Below, piece after piece: positions 7,317-15,343 of a stretch of 64,000 bases of DNA. The stretch is from HR10 sp964615335 (lineage in GTDB: Bacteria; Acidobacteriota; Blastocatellia; HR10), in NCBI GenBank assembly GCA_964615335.1, contig CAZTMT010000007.1, forward strand, positions 103,444 to 167,443. The letters run 5' to 3'. The notes beneath the pieces are model-generated. The model made no database searches. It saw only the letters and a program-made list of their open reading frames with translations, and had not been told where the DNA came from. Positions within the stretch are counted from its first letter, which is position 1, and each line of letters starts with the position of its first letter. The position numbers and the translations under genes are program-made.

Positions 7317-8712
7317 GGGATGCTCTCGCCGTCTGGTCCCGGCGCAGGGAGGATTCCAGGGGAATGTTGTACTTGGCGAGCTTGCGATAGAGCGTGCGCC
7401 GATCGATGCCCAGAATCTCCGCCGCTCGCGTGTGATTCCCCCCCGTCTCTTCGAGGACGCGGAGAATATGTCGCCTCTCCACCTCTTCGAGCGTGCGGGG
7501 TTCGCGCTCGGGAGATTCCCGTCGCTCCATCGGGGTGATCCCGCTGATGTGCGGGGGGAGATCGCGGATCGTGAGAACCGGCTCGCTGCTCATCGTGAGC
7601 GCATACTGGACGGCGTTTTGCAACTCGCGCACGTTGCCCGGCCAGGAGTAGCTCATGAGCAACCGCATGGCCTCATTGGAGAAGCGCCGCACGGGCTGGT
7701 TGTTCTCGCGCGCGTACTGCCTCAGGAAATGCTCGACCAAAAGAGGGATGTCCTCCCGCCGCTCCCGCAGTTCGGGCAGATAGAGCGCGACGACGTTGAG
7801 CCGATAGTAGAGGTCCTCGCGGAACTCCCCACGCCGCACGGCCGCCTCCAGATCCTGATTCGTCGCAGCGATGATGCGCACATCGACAGGGATATTCTCT
7901 CGTCCTCCCACGCGGCGAATGACCTTCTCTTGCAGCGCGCGCAAGAGCTTGACTTGCAGATCCGGTTTCAGCGCATCCACCTCATCGAGAAAGAGCGTCC
8001 CTCCGTGAGCCGTTTCGAAGAGGCCGGGGCGCGATTCCGTCGCTCCGGTGAAGGCTCCGCGCACATGTCCGAACAGCTCGCTCTCCAGAAGCTCCGTCGG
8101 GAGGGCGCCACAATTGATGTCCACGAAGGGGCCTTTCGCCCGGGGGCTATTGTAGTGAATCGCGCGGGCGACCAGCTCCTTCCCTGTCCCTGTGCGCCCG
8201 ACCAGCAGGACGGTCGCCGACGAGCGCGCGACACGTTCCAAGGTGCGGAACAGCTCCTGCATGGGCTTGCTCCGACCGATGATGTTCCCGAAGCAGTAGC
8301 GCTCGGCGAGCTGCTGTTCCAGATCGGCCACGCGCGTCTCCAGGCGCCGACGTTCCAGAGCGCGCTCAATGCGCATGCGCACATCATGGAGCTGCAGGGG
8401 CTTGCTCAGGTAATCTTCCGCTCCCTGACGCACAGCCTCCACCGCCGAATCAATCGAACTGAAGGCCGTCATCATGAGGATGATCGTGTGCGGAAAGAGC
8501 CGTTTGATCTCCTGAAGCACCTCGATCCCCGACCGGTCCGGCAGTTGGATATCGCAGAGCACGACATCGAAGACGCGCTCGGACATCTTCCCGAGGGCTG
8601 TCTCTGCGTCCGATGCCGTCTCCACCTCGAATCCCTCGCGCGTCAAAAAGCGTGCGAGCACCTCCAGCAGTGAAACGTCATCCTCGACGATGAGAACGCT
8701 CACTCGTCCCAT
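7306..8712 (-). CDS. sigma-54-dependent response regulator, NtrC family
   Basis: A 468-residue transcription activator. An N-terminal receiver domain has the phospho-acceptor in VLCDIQLPD (Asp54) and the conserved Lys104. The AAA+ domain follows with Walker A GRTGTGKE (172-179), the sigma-54 contact loop GAFTGA (219-224) and GGTLFLDEVD as Walker B. A Fis-type helix-turn-helix closes the protein (NHTRAAEILGIDRRTLYRKL). It lies 82 bp downstream of the histidine kinase gene on the same strand and is surely its partner. Targets are not visible: I found no clear GG-N10-GC sigma-54 promoter immediately upstream of the operon. Confidence 0.95.
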   Translation of the reverse strand: MGRVSVLIVEDDVSLLEVLARFLTREGFEVETASDAETALGKMSERVFDVVLCDIQLPDRSGIEVLQEIKRLFPHTIILMMTAFSSIDSAVEAVRQGAEDYLSKPLQLHDVRMRIERALERRRLETRVADLEQQLAERYCFGNIIGRSKPMQELFRTLERVARSSATVLLVGRTGTGKELVARAIHYNSPRAKGPFVDINCGALPTELLESELFGHVRGAFTGATESRPGLFETAHGGTLFLDEVDALKPDLQVKLLRALQEKVIRRVGGRENIPVDVRIIAATNQDLEAAVRRGEFREDLYYRLNVVALYLPELRERREDIPLLVEHFLRQYARENNQPVRRFSNEAMRLLMSYSWPGNVRELQNAVQYALTMSSEPVLTIRDLPPHISGITPMERRESPEREPRTLEEVERRHILRVLEETGGNHTRAAEILGIDRRTLYRKLAKYNIPLESSLRRDQTARASHER

Positions 8713-8794
8713 AAGCTCTCTGGAAAGTGTGTTTCATCCGCATCGTCGAATGCAAGCAGTCAGGGACGTGCGCGATTCCGAAGAGGGCCGAGCG

Positions 8795-10360
8795 TCATGG
8801 CGCGTCCCTTTCGGAGGGAGCCTCCTGGCCCGGATCCGCAGCAGACCGACAGGCCCATTCCGGGCGCAAGGGGAAGCGTAGACGGAATCGCGTCCCCTGG
8901 CCCGGAGCGCTTTCCACATGGATCGTCCCCTCGTGCGCCTCAACGATCTGCCGCGTGATGGCTAATCCGAGACCTGTGCCTCCCCGATCGGCCCGAGTGG
9001 TGAAGAAGAAATCGAAGATGCGCGGCAGATATTCCGGAGGGATCCCGACGCCCGTATCCTCGACCACCAGCTCAATCTGCTTCGAAGAGCCGCCGGAAAT
9101 CCCTGTGCGGACAAGGAGGCGTCCCCCCTCGGGCATCGCGTGCAGAGCATTGGTGAAGAGGTTCAGCAGAACCTGTTGCATTTGATTCCGATCGCCCCAG
9201 AACGGAGGAAGATCGGGCTCCAGCTCCGTCCGGACTTCGACGCGCGCTTTGCGGAAGTTGTGGCGCAGCAGCGCGAGCGTCTCCTCAACGAGGGCATTCA
9301 CGTCGAAGGCGCGAAACGCCGGTGGGGCCTGGCGGACGACATCCAGAAGCTGGCGCAACATCTCCGTGATGCGTCGCGCCTGCGCGAGAATACTTCGCAA
9401 ATCCGAGGCCATGGAGCTCTCCGGAGGGAGATCCAGAAGCAGAGACTCGGCGATATTGGCGATGACCGACAAAGGCGTAGCGGCTTCATGGGCGATGCCC
9501 GAAACGATCTGCCCGGCCAGCACCATGCGTTCGGCCTGAAGCGCCTGACGTTCGAGCTGCCGCTGCAGCGTGACGTCTCGGAAGAGGTGAACCCATCCCA
9601 GAACCTCTCCGCGAACCGATCTCACGGGAGTGACGATGAGCTGGAGCGTGCGTCCGGTCGTCGCATCGCGCCCCTCCTGTTGAACGAGCCCTTCCTCCAG
9701 CGCCGCCCGCTCATGCGGGCATGTCCCGGTGTGCCCGAAGCGCTCCCAGAGGAGCCGACAGGAACGCCCGCGCCAGTACTCCAGAGAGAAACCAAACAGG
9801 CGCACGAGGGCTTCGTTAGCCTGCTCGATGATCCCTTCGGGCGTGGTGAGCGCCAGGCCATCGGCGATCGCGTGAAACATCGCCTCCCACCGAGCGCGCG
9901 CTGCGCGCACCTCTTCCAAAAGAAGCTCCTGCCCCGAGAGCGCGCGTTCGAGCAGATCCGTGCGCTCGGCGATCCTCTCCTCCAGAAGCCTTTCCAGGCG
10001 GGCAGCGACCGCACTCCAGACGCGCACGCGGCAGGCCCATTCGGCGTCTTCTTCCGGAGGGAGGACATCATCCGCTTCCGCATAAAGGTGCGCCCTCTCG
10101 CGGTCGGAGAAACCCTGCAGCAGGATCGGGAGAAAAGCCGTCTTCTCCTGAGCCCGTATCCGCTCGATCCAGGATCGGACCAGCGTCGCAGGGGCGCTCG
10201 CGGCGATCAGGACAAGGCGCGCGCCGGTCAGAAGCGCTTCGAAATCTCCCGTCGTGTCGGCGGCGCTCCACCACGTCGCCGAGAGACCCAGTTGCTCAAT
10301 GCGCGTGCAGAGCCGCTGCCCTTCAGCCGCATCTGCGGCGATGACCAAAACGTCGCTCAT
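8795..10360 (-). CDS. PAS-domain sensor histidine kinase with a degenerate N-terminal receiver
   Basis: A 521-residue kinase without membrane segments, so probably cytoplasmic. Residues 1-110 look like a receiver fold, but the position of the phospho-acceptor Asp is occupied by alanines (LVLIAASAP), so it cannot be phosphorylated there. A linker coil leads to a PAS domain (about 155-270). The H-box is SGIAHEAATPLSVI (His291), and the ATPase has NQMQQVLLNLFTNA, DTGVGIPPE and GGTGLGLAITRQI. The start overlaps the hydratase gene by ATGA. Its partner regulator follows directly. The signal sensed is unknown; the pseudo-receiver or PAS probably receives it. Confidence 0.93.
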   Translation of the reverse strand: MSDVLVIAADAAEGQRLCTRIEQLGLSATWWSAADTTGDFEALLTGARLVLIAASAPATLVRSWIERIRAQEKTAFLPILLQGFSDRERAHLYAEADDVLPPEEDAEWACRVRVWSAVAARLERLLEERIAERTDLLERALSGQELLLEEVRAARARWEAMFHAIADGLALTTPEGIIEQANEALVRLFGFSLEYWRGRSCRLLWERFGHTGTCPHERAALEEGLVQQEGRDATTGRTLQLIVTPVRSVRGEVLGWVHLFRDVTLQRQLERQALQAERMVLAGQIVSGIAHEAATPLSVIANIAESLLLDLPPESSMASDLRSILAQARRITEMLRQLLDVVRQAPPAFRAFDVNALVEETLALLRHNFRKARVEVRTELEPDLPPFWGDRNQMQQVLLNLFTNALHAMPEGGRLLVRTGISGGSSKQIELVVEDTGVGIPPEYLPRIFDFFFTTRADRGGTGLGLAITRQIVEAHEGTIHVESAPGQGTRFRLRFPLRPEWACRSAADPGQEAPSERDAP

Positions 10361-11190
10361 TCCCTTCGAGGTCCTGCCGGGTCAGAAGCCTGATCCGGAC
10401 TTCGCGCCTGACTCTCTCGCTTCTGTAAAAATTCGGACACGCCACGCGCGAAATCCTCGGTCAACCGCGCCAGGACGTTCACGTTCGCCGCTGCGCGAAG
10501 CGCCGTCTCGAAGCTCAAGCCATCGAGGTGATAGAGGACGTACTTGGTCAGGCGCAGGGCCTCAGCTCCGCGCTCAGCCAGCTCCGCGAGGAACTCCTCG
10601 GATTTCTGCTCGAAGACCTCATCCGGGAAGACAGAGGTGATCAGGCCGAGGCGCTCGGCTTCCGCCGCAGTGATCCGTCGCCCGCTCAGCATCAACTCCG
10701 CCGCTTTCTTCTCCCCCACCGAACGGCGCAAAAGGACGCTGACCAGAGCCGGGATGAACCCGATCCGAATCTCCGGATACCCGAACTCGGCGCTCTCGGA
10801 CGCCAGCACGATATCGCAGGCCGTCGCCAAACCACAGCCTCCCCCCAAGGCGCGCCCGCGGACCAGAGCGACGATGGGTTTGGTCATCCGGCGCATCTGA
10901 AGGAAGAGCTGGATCAGGCGTTCGGCGTCGCGCATCTTCTCGAACACGGCCGGGTCTGCCGTCGGGCGAAGAGTCGTCACGTCAAGGCCGGCGCAGAAGT
11001 CTTTTCCTTGAGCGCCCAGCGCGACGACCTTCGCCGCCGCTCGCTCCGCGTGCGCCAGAGCGCGCGACAGCTCCTCCAGCATCTGGGGATCGAGCGCATT
11101 GCGCTTCTCCGGACGATTGAGCGCGATGCGCACGATCGCGTCCTCCTCCCGATAGAGCACGTGCTCAAAACGGACTGTCACCTCCATCAC
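10357..11190 (-). CDS. enoyl-CoA hydratase/isomerase family protein
   Basis: A 277-residue crotonase-fold enzyme that probably hydrates an unsaturated acyl-CoA. NRPEKRNAL, GKDFCAGLDV (first oxyanion-hole strand) and RGRALGGGCGLATACDI (second oxyanion-hole region) are clear, followed by YPEIRIGFIPA. The pattern is closest to methylglutaconyl-CoA hydratase-like members of leucine or isoprenoid catabolism, which would suit the AtuA-related neighbour, but I cannot fix the substrate. It overlaps both neighbours by ATGA. Its place ahead of a two-component system is unusual for a metabolic enzyme. Confidence 0.88.
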   Translation of the reverse strand: MMEVTVRFEHVLYREEDAIVRIALNRPEKRNALDPQMLEELSRALAHAERAAAKVVALGAQGKDFCAGLDVTTLRPTADPAVFEKMRDAERLIQLFLQMRRMTKPIVALVRGRALGGGCGLATACDIVLASESAEFGYPEIRIGFIPALVSVLLRRSVGEKKAAELMLSGRRITAAEAERLGLITSVFPDEVFEQKSEEFLAELAERGAEALRLTKYVLYHLDGLSFETALRAAANVNVLARLTEDFARGVSEFLQKRESQARSPDQASDPAGPRRE

Positions 11191-11546
11191 ATCTCCTCCG
11201 AATCCAGAAGACCGAGCTGCCGAGCGAGCGCGTCGTCCACCTCGATCTCCATCCGCAGAAGCGCTGTGCTGAGCGTCTTCCCCTGAGCATCGAGGCGCAG
11301 AGAGACCGTCCCTCCTCCCCCGAGCGCCTGATGCAGCAGAAAATTGAGCGCCCCGAGATTCGGCAGCTCGAACCGCTCCACCTCGCCCTGACAGATCCCG
11401 CGAAAGTGCTCCTTCACGCGCTCGGCCGTGACCTGCTCGACCAGAAGGGGATAATACTCGGGCCGATACGCGATGAGCCCGATATTCGCCGTATCCCCTT
11501 TATCCCCCGATCGCGCATGAGCCAGCTTGTAGAGCGGCACCTTCAT
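11187..11546 (-). CDS. AtuA-related small protein
   Basis: A 119-residue protein resembling the C-terminal domain of AtuA, a protein of acyclic terpene and leucine degradation clusters. The recognisable pattern is LYKLAHARSGDKGDTANIG near the N-terminus and LPNLGALNFLLHQALGGGG in the middle. Such short proteins occur beside acyl-CoA carboxylase or hydratase genes. The biochemical role is not established. Its stop overlaps the hydratase start and its own start overlaps the preceding membrane protein gene, so all three are coupled. Confidence 0.75.
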   Translation of the reverse strand: MKVPLYKLAHARSGDKGDTANIGLIAYRPEYYPLLVEQVTAERVKEHFRGICQGEVERFELPNLGALNFLLHQALGGGGTVSLRLDAQGKTLSTALLRMEIEVDDALARQLGLLDSEEM

Positions 11547-11800
11547 TCCTTGCTGCCTCTTGAGAGTTTATTATACACCCACGCGGTGAGCGCTCCGGCG
11601 AGAAATCCATAGATCGCGCTCCAGACGAATCCGAGCACGCTCCCCAGATACGTCACCCGATAGCCGGGATAGAGCAACCCCATGCGACCGAGATGCTCGC
11701 CTCCCGTGCCCTTGATCGTCACAACGAGGCTCACGCCGAAAAAGACTATCCCCCAGACCAACCCGATGGCCAAACCGAAAGCTCTGACGTTCAGCGGCAT
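11543..11800 (-). CDS. small membrane protein, two transmembrane segments
   Basis: An 85-residue protein with two hydrophobic spans (AFGLAIGLVWGIVFFGVSL and YLGSVLGFVWSAIYGFLAGA) joined by a short polar loop. The pattern matches small bacterial membrane proteins sometimes called holin-like, but there is no phage context and no lysis gene. Its stop overlaps the AtuA-related gene. As the first gene of a six-gene coupled operon, it shows no function from its sequence. Confidence 0.7.
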   Translation of the reverse strand: MPLNVRAFGLAIGLVWGIVFFGVSLVVTIKGTGGEHLGRMGLLYPGYRVTYLGSVLGFVWSAIYGFLAGALTAWVYNKLSRGSKE

Positions 11801-11932
11801 CGCCCTTCCCCCCTTATGTGGGATATCGTCCTCCTCTCACGCGGCTACGATAACACTTCTCCCTCTGGGGGCGTCAAGGCGATGCGGCACAATGTCCGGC
11901 CTGCAGCGGATGCGTCACAAGAAGAGGCTGAA

Positions 11933-12487
11933 TCAGCGAAACAGCTCGGCAACGCGCAGCGCGAAGCCGGGAAGTAGAGGAGAGGCCAATTCCTCTTCGT
12001 CACTCAATGTGCTGACCAGATGAAGGGCGACTCCCCGGCGGCGATAGACTTCGACCCGTCGGCTTTGCCAATCCACGATCCAATACTCCCTCACCCCGTA
12101 GCGGCTGTAGAGATACCGTTTCGCGCGTTTATCGCGTCGCCCATTCTCCGGTCCGGGAGAGAGGACCTCAACGATCAGATCGGGGGCGCCGCGCAACCGA
12201 CCGGTCTCAGCATCAAGAGCCCTCAGACGAGCCCGACTGATCCAGACGACGTCAGGTGCGACAGCATCTTCTTCCCCCAGGATGACTCCCGGCGACATGT
12301 TCACGACTCCAAGGCCCGTTGCTTCAGACCAAGCCTCCAGGGCCGAAGCTATACGCAGGCGCACGCGCTGATGGATCCAATGCGGTTGCGTGGACACATG
12401 CAGCTCCCCCTCAATCAGCTCGTACCGCTTGCCGTCCTCGGGTAAGGCCTCCAGATCAGCAACGGTCAGCTTGATGACCGATGACAT
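11933..12487 (-). CDS. Uma2 family protein (PD-(D/E)XK-like endonuclease fold)
   Basis: A 184-residue member of the Uma2/DUF820 family, whose members have a restriction-endonuclease-like fold and usually unknown targets. The visible family pattern is LPEDGKRYELIEGEL near the N-terminus, then VAPDVVWIS, GAPDLIVEVLSP (the likely catalytic D and ExL) and YGVREYWIVD. I chose the ATG at 12487 because GAGGAGG sits just ahead; the frame runs 180 bp further upstream but that part crosses repeats. It sits next to the repeat field, a common setting for these genes. It has no apparent operon partner. Confidence 0.85.
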   Translation of the reverse strand: MSSVIKLTVADLEALPEDGKRYELIEGELHVSTQPHWIHQRVRLRIASALEAWSEATGLGVVNMSPGVILGEEDAVAPDVVWISRARLRALDAETGRLRGAPDLIVEVLSPGPENGRRDKRAKRYLYSRYGVREYWIVDWQSRRVEVYRRRGVALHLVSTLSDEEELASPLLPGFALRVAELFR

Positions 12488-12584
12488 CCCTGCTCCTCCT
12501 CGCTTCATGTCAGCGGAGAGTGTACCCCCGGAGCGGCCGCGGAGACAAGGCGCGAGTCTTGAGAACGGCCTCAGCCAAAACCCG

Positions 12585-12732
12585 AAAGAGCCCAGCAGGC
12601 GACAGGGAACAACCCGGGATGAAGCAGTAGCGGAATCCCATTTTTGAGATCGAACCCCATTCCGCAAAGAGCCTGCCGCAGCAGGCGACAGAGAATAGCC
12701 TGGGGTGGAGCGGCAGCGGAACCCCAGGAAAC
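12585..12732 (-). repeat. two inverted copies of the interspersed repeat
   Basis: Two stretches in reverse orientation relative to the tandem array carry its core. One near 12586-12655 has the words AGCAGGCGACAGGGAACAAC and CGGAATCCC. The other, 12667-12729, has AGCAGGCGACAGAGAATAGC, CTGGGGTGGAGC, GGCAGCGGAACCCCAGG. The core GGCGACAGAGAATAGCC is the exact complement of GGCTATTCTCTGTCGCC in the array, so both belong to the same repeat family. Confidence 0.7.
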
Positions 12733-12879
12733 GAGGTCCCCAATTATCCCCGAGCCCGCGCCAGCGGGCGGCACATCGGGTCAGAAACCGAACGAACCGA
12801 AGGACGCCATTCGTGTATCCTCCGATGTCGCGACCTGGCGTTCATGAACCAGACCCGCTGGGTGGCCGTCCGATGTGTC

Positions 12880-13203
12880 GCCCCCTTCGGGGGCTCGTGG
12901 GGAAATTTTGGACCTCGCGGTTCCCTAGGGCTTACGCCCCGGGCTATTCTCTGTCGCCCCCTTCGGGGGCTTTCTGTGGAAAGATGTCGTTCCGTAAAAG
13001 GGCTGACGCCCCAGGCTATTTTCTGTCGCTCCCTTCGGGAGCTTTTTGTGGAAAGGCATCGTTCCGTAATTGGGCTCGCGCTCCAAGCTATTCTCTGTCG
13101 CCCACTCCGGGGGCTCATTATGGAAAGGTGTCATTCTCAAATTGGGCTCACGCCCCGGGCTAATCTCTGCCGCTTCCTTCAGGGGCTTTCTAACGTTCCT
13201 GCC
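12880..13203 (+). repeat. 72-bp tandem repeat array with UUCG-loop hairpins
   Basis: Four copies start at 12928, 13000, 13072 and 13144, exactly 72 bp apart, each with GGGCT-ACGCCC, then GGGCTATTCTCTGTCGC, then a hairpin, then GTGGAAAG and GTTCCGTAA. Hairpins lie at 12956-12970, 13028-13042, 13100-13114 and 13172-13186; a looser copy of the hairpin is at 12880-12894. The first is GCCCCCTTCGGGGGC and the second GCTCCCTTCGGGAGC, a paired change that keeps the stem. The fourth uses G-U pairs. The array lies between a Uma2 gene and npdG and codes for no credible protein. Confidence 0.9.
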
Positions 13204-13257
13204 GGGGTGTTTTCAGACGGCGCTTTCCTCCGCACTCGGGAGGCTGAGAAAGGATCC

Positions 13258-13920
13258 CTAGACTTCTTCCTTAATGCCCGTGACGCGAAGGCCCGCCGAT
13301 TTCGAGCGGTAGCGGAGATTGAGCGAAAGCAAAAGAGGTGTGATCTCCTCGACCGCGCGCGCCATCCAGAGAGGCCCGGCATCCAGAGCACGCATACCCA
13401 CTCGGCGGATGAGGGCGATGATCGTGTCTTTGGCCACCGCGTCATCACCGCAGACCAGGATATCGCACTCGATGGGGCGCTGCAGGTCTCGCAAAGCGAA
13501 GGCCGAGACGTTCTGAAAAGCGGCGACGACGGCCACACTCTCCCCCAGGAGCGCTTGCGCCTCTTCGGCGGCCGAGCGTTCCGAGCGCCGCTTCAGGCGC
13601 AAAGGATTCTGCGGATCAAGTGGGACGGTCGCATCCACGAGGATCTTCCCTCTGAGTTCGGGAGCAATGATTCGGAGCGTTTCTTCATGGGCGGCATACG
13701 GGACGCAGAGGATCACCACATGGGCAGCGCGCGCAGCGGCACGATTTTCCATTCCCCGGAGCACCGTTCGGCCCAGCCGGCGATTCAATTCTTCGGCCGC
13801 CGCCTGAGCCTTCTCCTTCTGCCGCGAGCCGATGAGCACATTCTCCTCACCGGAGGCCGCCAGCCGCAAGGCGAGTCCCTGCCCTTCCTTCCCCGTGCCT
13901 CCGATCAAAGCGATCGTCAT
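13258..13920 (-). CDS. npdG: NADPH:F420 oxidoreductase
   Basis: A 220-residue enzyme that passes hydride between NADP(H) and coenzyme F420. The N-terminus MTIALIGGTGKEGQGLALRL is the Rossmann NADP-binding loop typical of F420-dependent NADP reductases; HVVILCVPYAAH and VDATVPLDP follow as expected. I placed the start at 13920 because GGGAGGA lies five bases ahead. It is the last gene of the cofD-cofC-cofE-npdG run, which supports F420 as the partner. It would link the F420 made by this operon to the NADP pool. Confidence 0.93.
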   Translation of the reverse strand: MTIALIGGTGKEGQGLALRLAASGEENVLIGSRQKEKAQAAAEELNRRLGRTVLRGMENRAAARAAHVVILCVPYAAHEETLRIIAPELRGKILVDATVPLDPQNPLRLKRRSERSAAEEAQALLGESVAVVAAFQNVSAFALRDLQRPIECDILVCGDDAVAKDTIIALIRRVGMRALDAGPLWMARAVEEITPLLLSLNLRYRSKSAGLRVTGIKEEV

Positions 13921-13943
13921 AGTGTCCTCCCGCATTGAGATTC

Positions 13944-14696
13944 TCAGCGAAACAGATCCCGCTCCGGCGGGCGCACAAGAGCCGTAGCCGCTCCCTCCTG
14001 AGGCTCATAGGCATAGCCTCGAATGATTGCGGCGGGGATCCCGGCCAGCTTCTCGAACACAAGGCCCGCTGCGGCCGCCAGCTCATCGGCCACAGCGATG
14101 ACGGTTGCCCGAAGCGGCACCCCGAAGCGATCGCGCTCTCCTCGATAATCCCGGAGCGGAGACATCCCGGCGATCCCGACGGCGACTTCGGTTAACCCTT
14201 CGCGCCAGGGACGTCCGAACGTGTCCGTGATGAGAACAGCGATCCGGACGCCCACACGCTGCCAAATCTCGTGCCGGATGCGGCGCGCCGACGCATCCGG
14301 ATCGCAGGGCAGAAGCGTCACACGCCCGCTCCCGACATTGGAGCGATCCACCCCGGCATTGGCGCAGACAAATCCCTGCCGCGTCTCCACAAGAAGCAGA
14401 TGCCGATCCATGCGCACAATGCGTCGCGCCTCGCGCAGGATCACTTCGGCCAGACGCGGATCTTTCTCCGTCTGCTCGGCCACCGCGCGCGCGAAAGCCG
14501 AGGGCTCAATCTCGCGCAAAGCGATGATCCGTCCTTCCGCCTTGGAGACGATCTTCTGCGCGAGAACCAGAATATCCCCCTCCTGAAACGAAAGCCCTTC
14601 GGCCGCCATCGCGTTCAAGAGCAAAGCGACCAGGTCATCGCCGGGCTTGACCTCGGGCAGACCTTCGATACCGATCACCTGAATCGCGCGAGCCAT
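13944..14696 (-). CDS. cofE: coenzyme F420-0:L-glutamate ligase
   Basis: CofE adds L-glutamates to F420-0 using GTP. At 250 residues this is the short, standalone form: it lacks the extra FMN reductase-like C-terminal domain of actinobacterial FbiB. Family features are VIGIEGLPEVKPGDDL at the start, EGDILVLAQKIVSKAEGR, the GVDRSNV segment and LITDTFGRPWREG. It overlaps the end of cofC by 22 bp and is followed by npdG after about 24 bp. Absence of the reductase domain matters for which F420 route is used (see findings). Confidence 0.94.
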   Translation of the reverse strand: MARAIQVIGIEGLPEVKPGDDLVALLLNAMAAEGLSFQEGDILVLAQKIVSKAEGRIIALREIEPSAFARAVAEQTEKDPRLAEVILREARRIVRMDRHLLLVETRQGFVCANAGVDRSNVGSGRVTLLPCDPDASARRIRHEIWQRVGVRIAVLITDTFGRPWREGLTEVAVGIAGMSPLRDYRGERDRFGVPLRATVIAVADELAAAAGLVFEKLAGIPAAIIRGYAYEPQEGAATALVRPPERDLFR

Positions 14697-15343
14697 GACA
14701 TCTCCTCCAGAAGAGCGGCTGTCTGCGAGTGCCGGGCCAACTCCGGAGCCATCCCGTAGTGGCGCACCAGCTCCTGGAGATCTTCCGGACCGTCAATATC
14801 CAGCGCGACAGTGGGGCGCTCCAGAACGAACGTGCGCAACCCTCTCGCTTCCGCCGCGTGCTGATGGAAACGAAAACTCTGCGGACCGAAACGAAGCGGA
14901 AGTTCGGCGGGAAGACGAAGCCACAGGGCGTTTGTCCCCTCCCGATCGCGCGAGGGGACGAGCACGACGTCCGCGTCCCTGGCGGCGCGCAGAATCGCCC
15001 CCACATCGTCCGGGGAGATCAAAGGGATGTCGCCCGGCAGAGCGAGGACGGCCTGAATCCCCTGCCGGCGGGCTTCCGTCAGGGCGCGCACAACGGCTGA
15101 TGTCTGCCCTTGATTTGCGGGTTCGGGAAGAATCCGGAAACCGCCGTGGGGGATGAGCTTTTGAACTTCAGGTTCCCGCGTGACGAGGACGATGCGCCCC
15201 AGTTCAGGAACGCGCGCCAGTGTCCCCAGGACATCCTGGAGCATCGCGCGAGCGAGCGCCGCACACTGGGCCGGCGTCAAGAGAGCCCGGAGCCGCTGCT
15301 TCGCCGCCGCGAAATCTTTGACCGGAATGACCGCCCAAATCAA
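14675..15343 (-). CDS. cofC: 2-phospholactate/phosphoenolpyruvate guanylyltransferase
   Basis: A 222-residue nucleotidyltransferase that activates a three-carbon phosphate with GTP to provide the substrate of CofD. It begins MIWAVIPVKDFAAAKQRLRA, the CofC signature, and has LALPGDIPLISPDDV (metal-binding Asp) and VPSRDREGTNALWL. The natural substrate (2-phospholactate, phosphoenolpyruvate or 3-phosphoglycerate) differs among organisms and cannot be read from the sequence. Its start overlaps the cofD stop by ATGA and its end overlaps cofE, so translation is coupled. Confidence 0.94.
   Translation of the reverse strand: MIWAVIPVKDFAAAKQRLRALLTPAQCAALARAMLQDVLGTLARVPELGRIVLVTREPEVQKLIPHGGFRILPEPANQGQTSAVVRALTEARRQGIQAVLALPGDIPLISPDDVGAILRAARDADVVLVPSRDREGTNALWLRLPAELPLRFGPQSFRFHQHAAEARGLRTFVLERPTVALDIDGPEDLQELVRHYGMAPELARHSQTAALLEEMSWLARFR

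Noticed and set aside
11543..11800. Two-TM protein as a phage holin
   Set aside because: No endolysin or phage genes are nearby and it is coupled to metabolic genes.
12705..13163. Open frames crossing the repeat field
   Set aside because: Their repeated peptides simply mirror the 72-bp array; similar frames exist in several phases, so coding is not supported.
12880..13203. Tandem array considered as CRISPR
   Set aside because: Repeats are contiguous and diverge along their whole length, with no unique spacers and no cas genes nearby.
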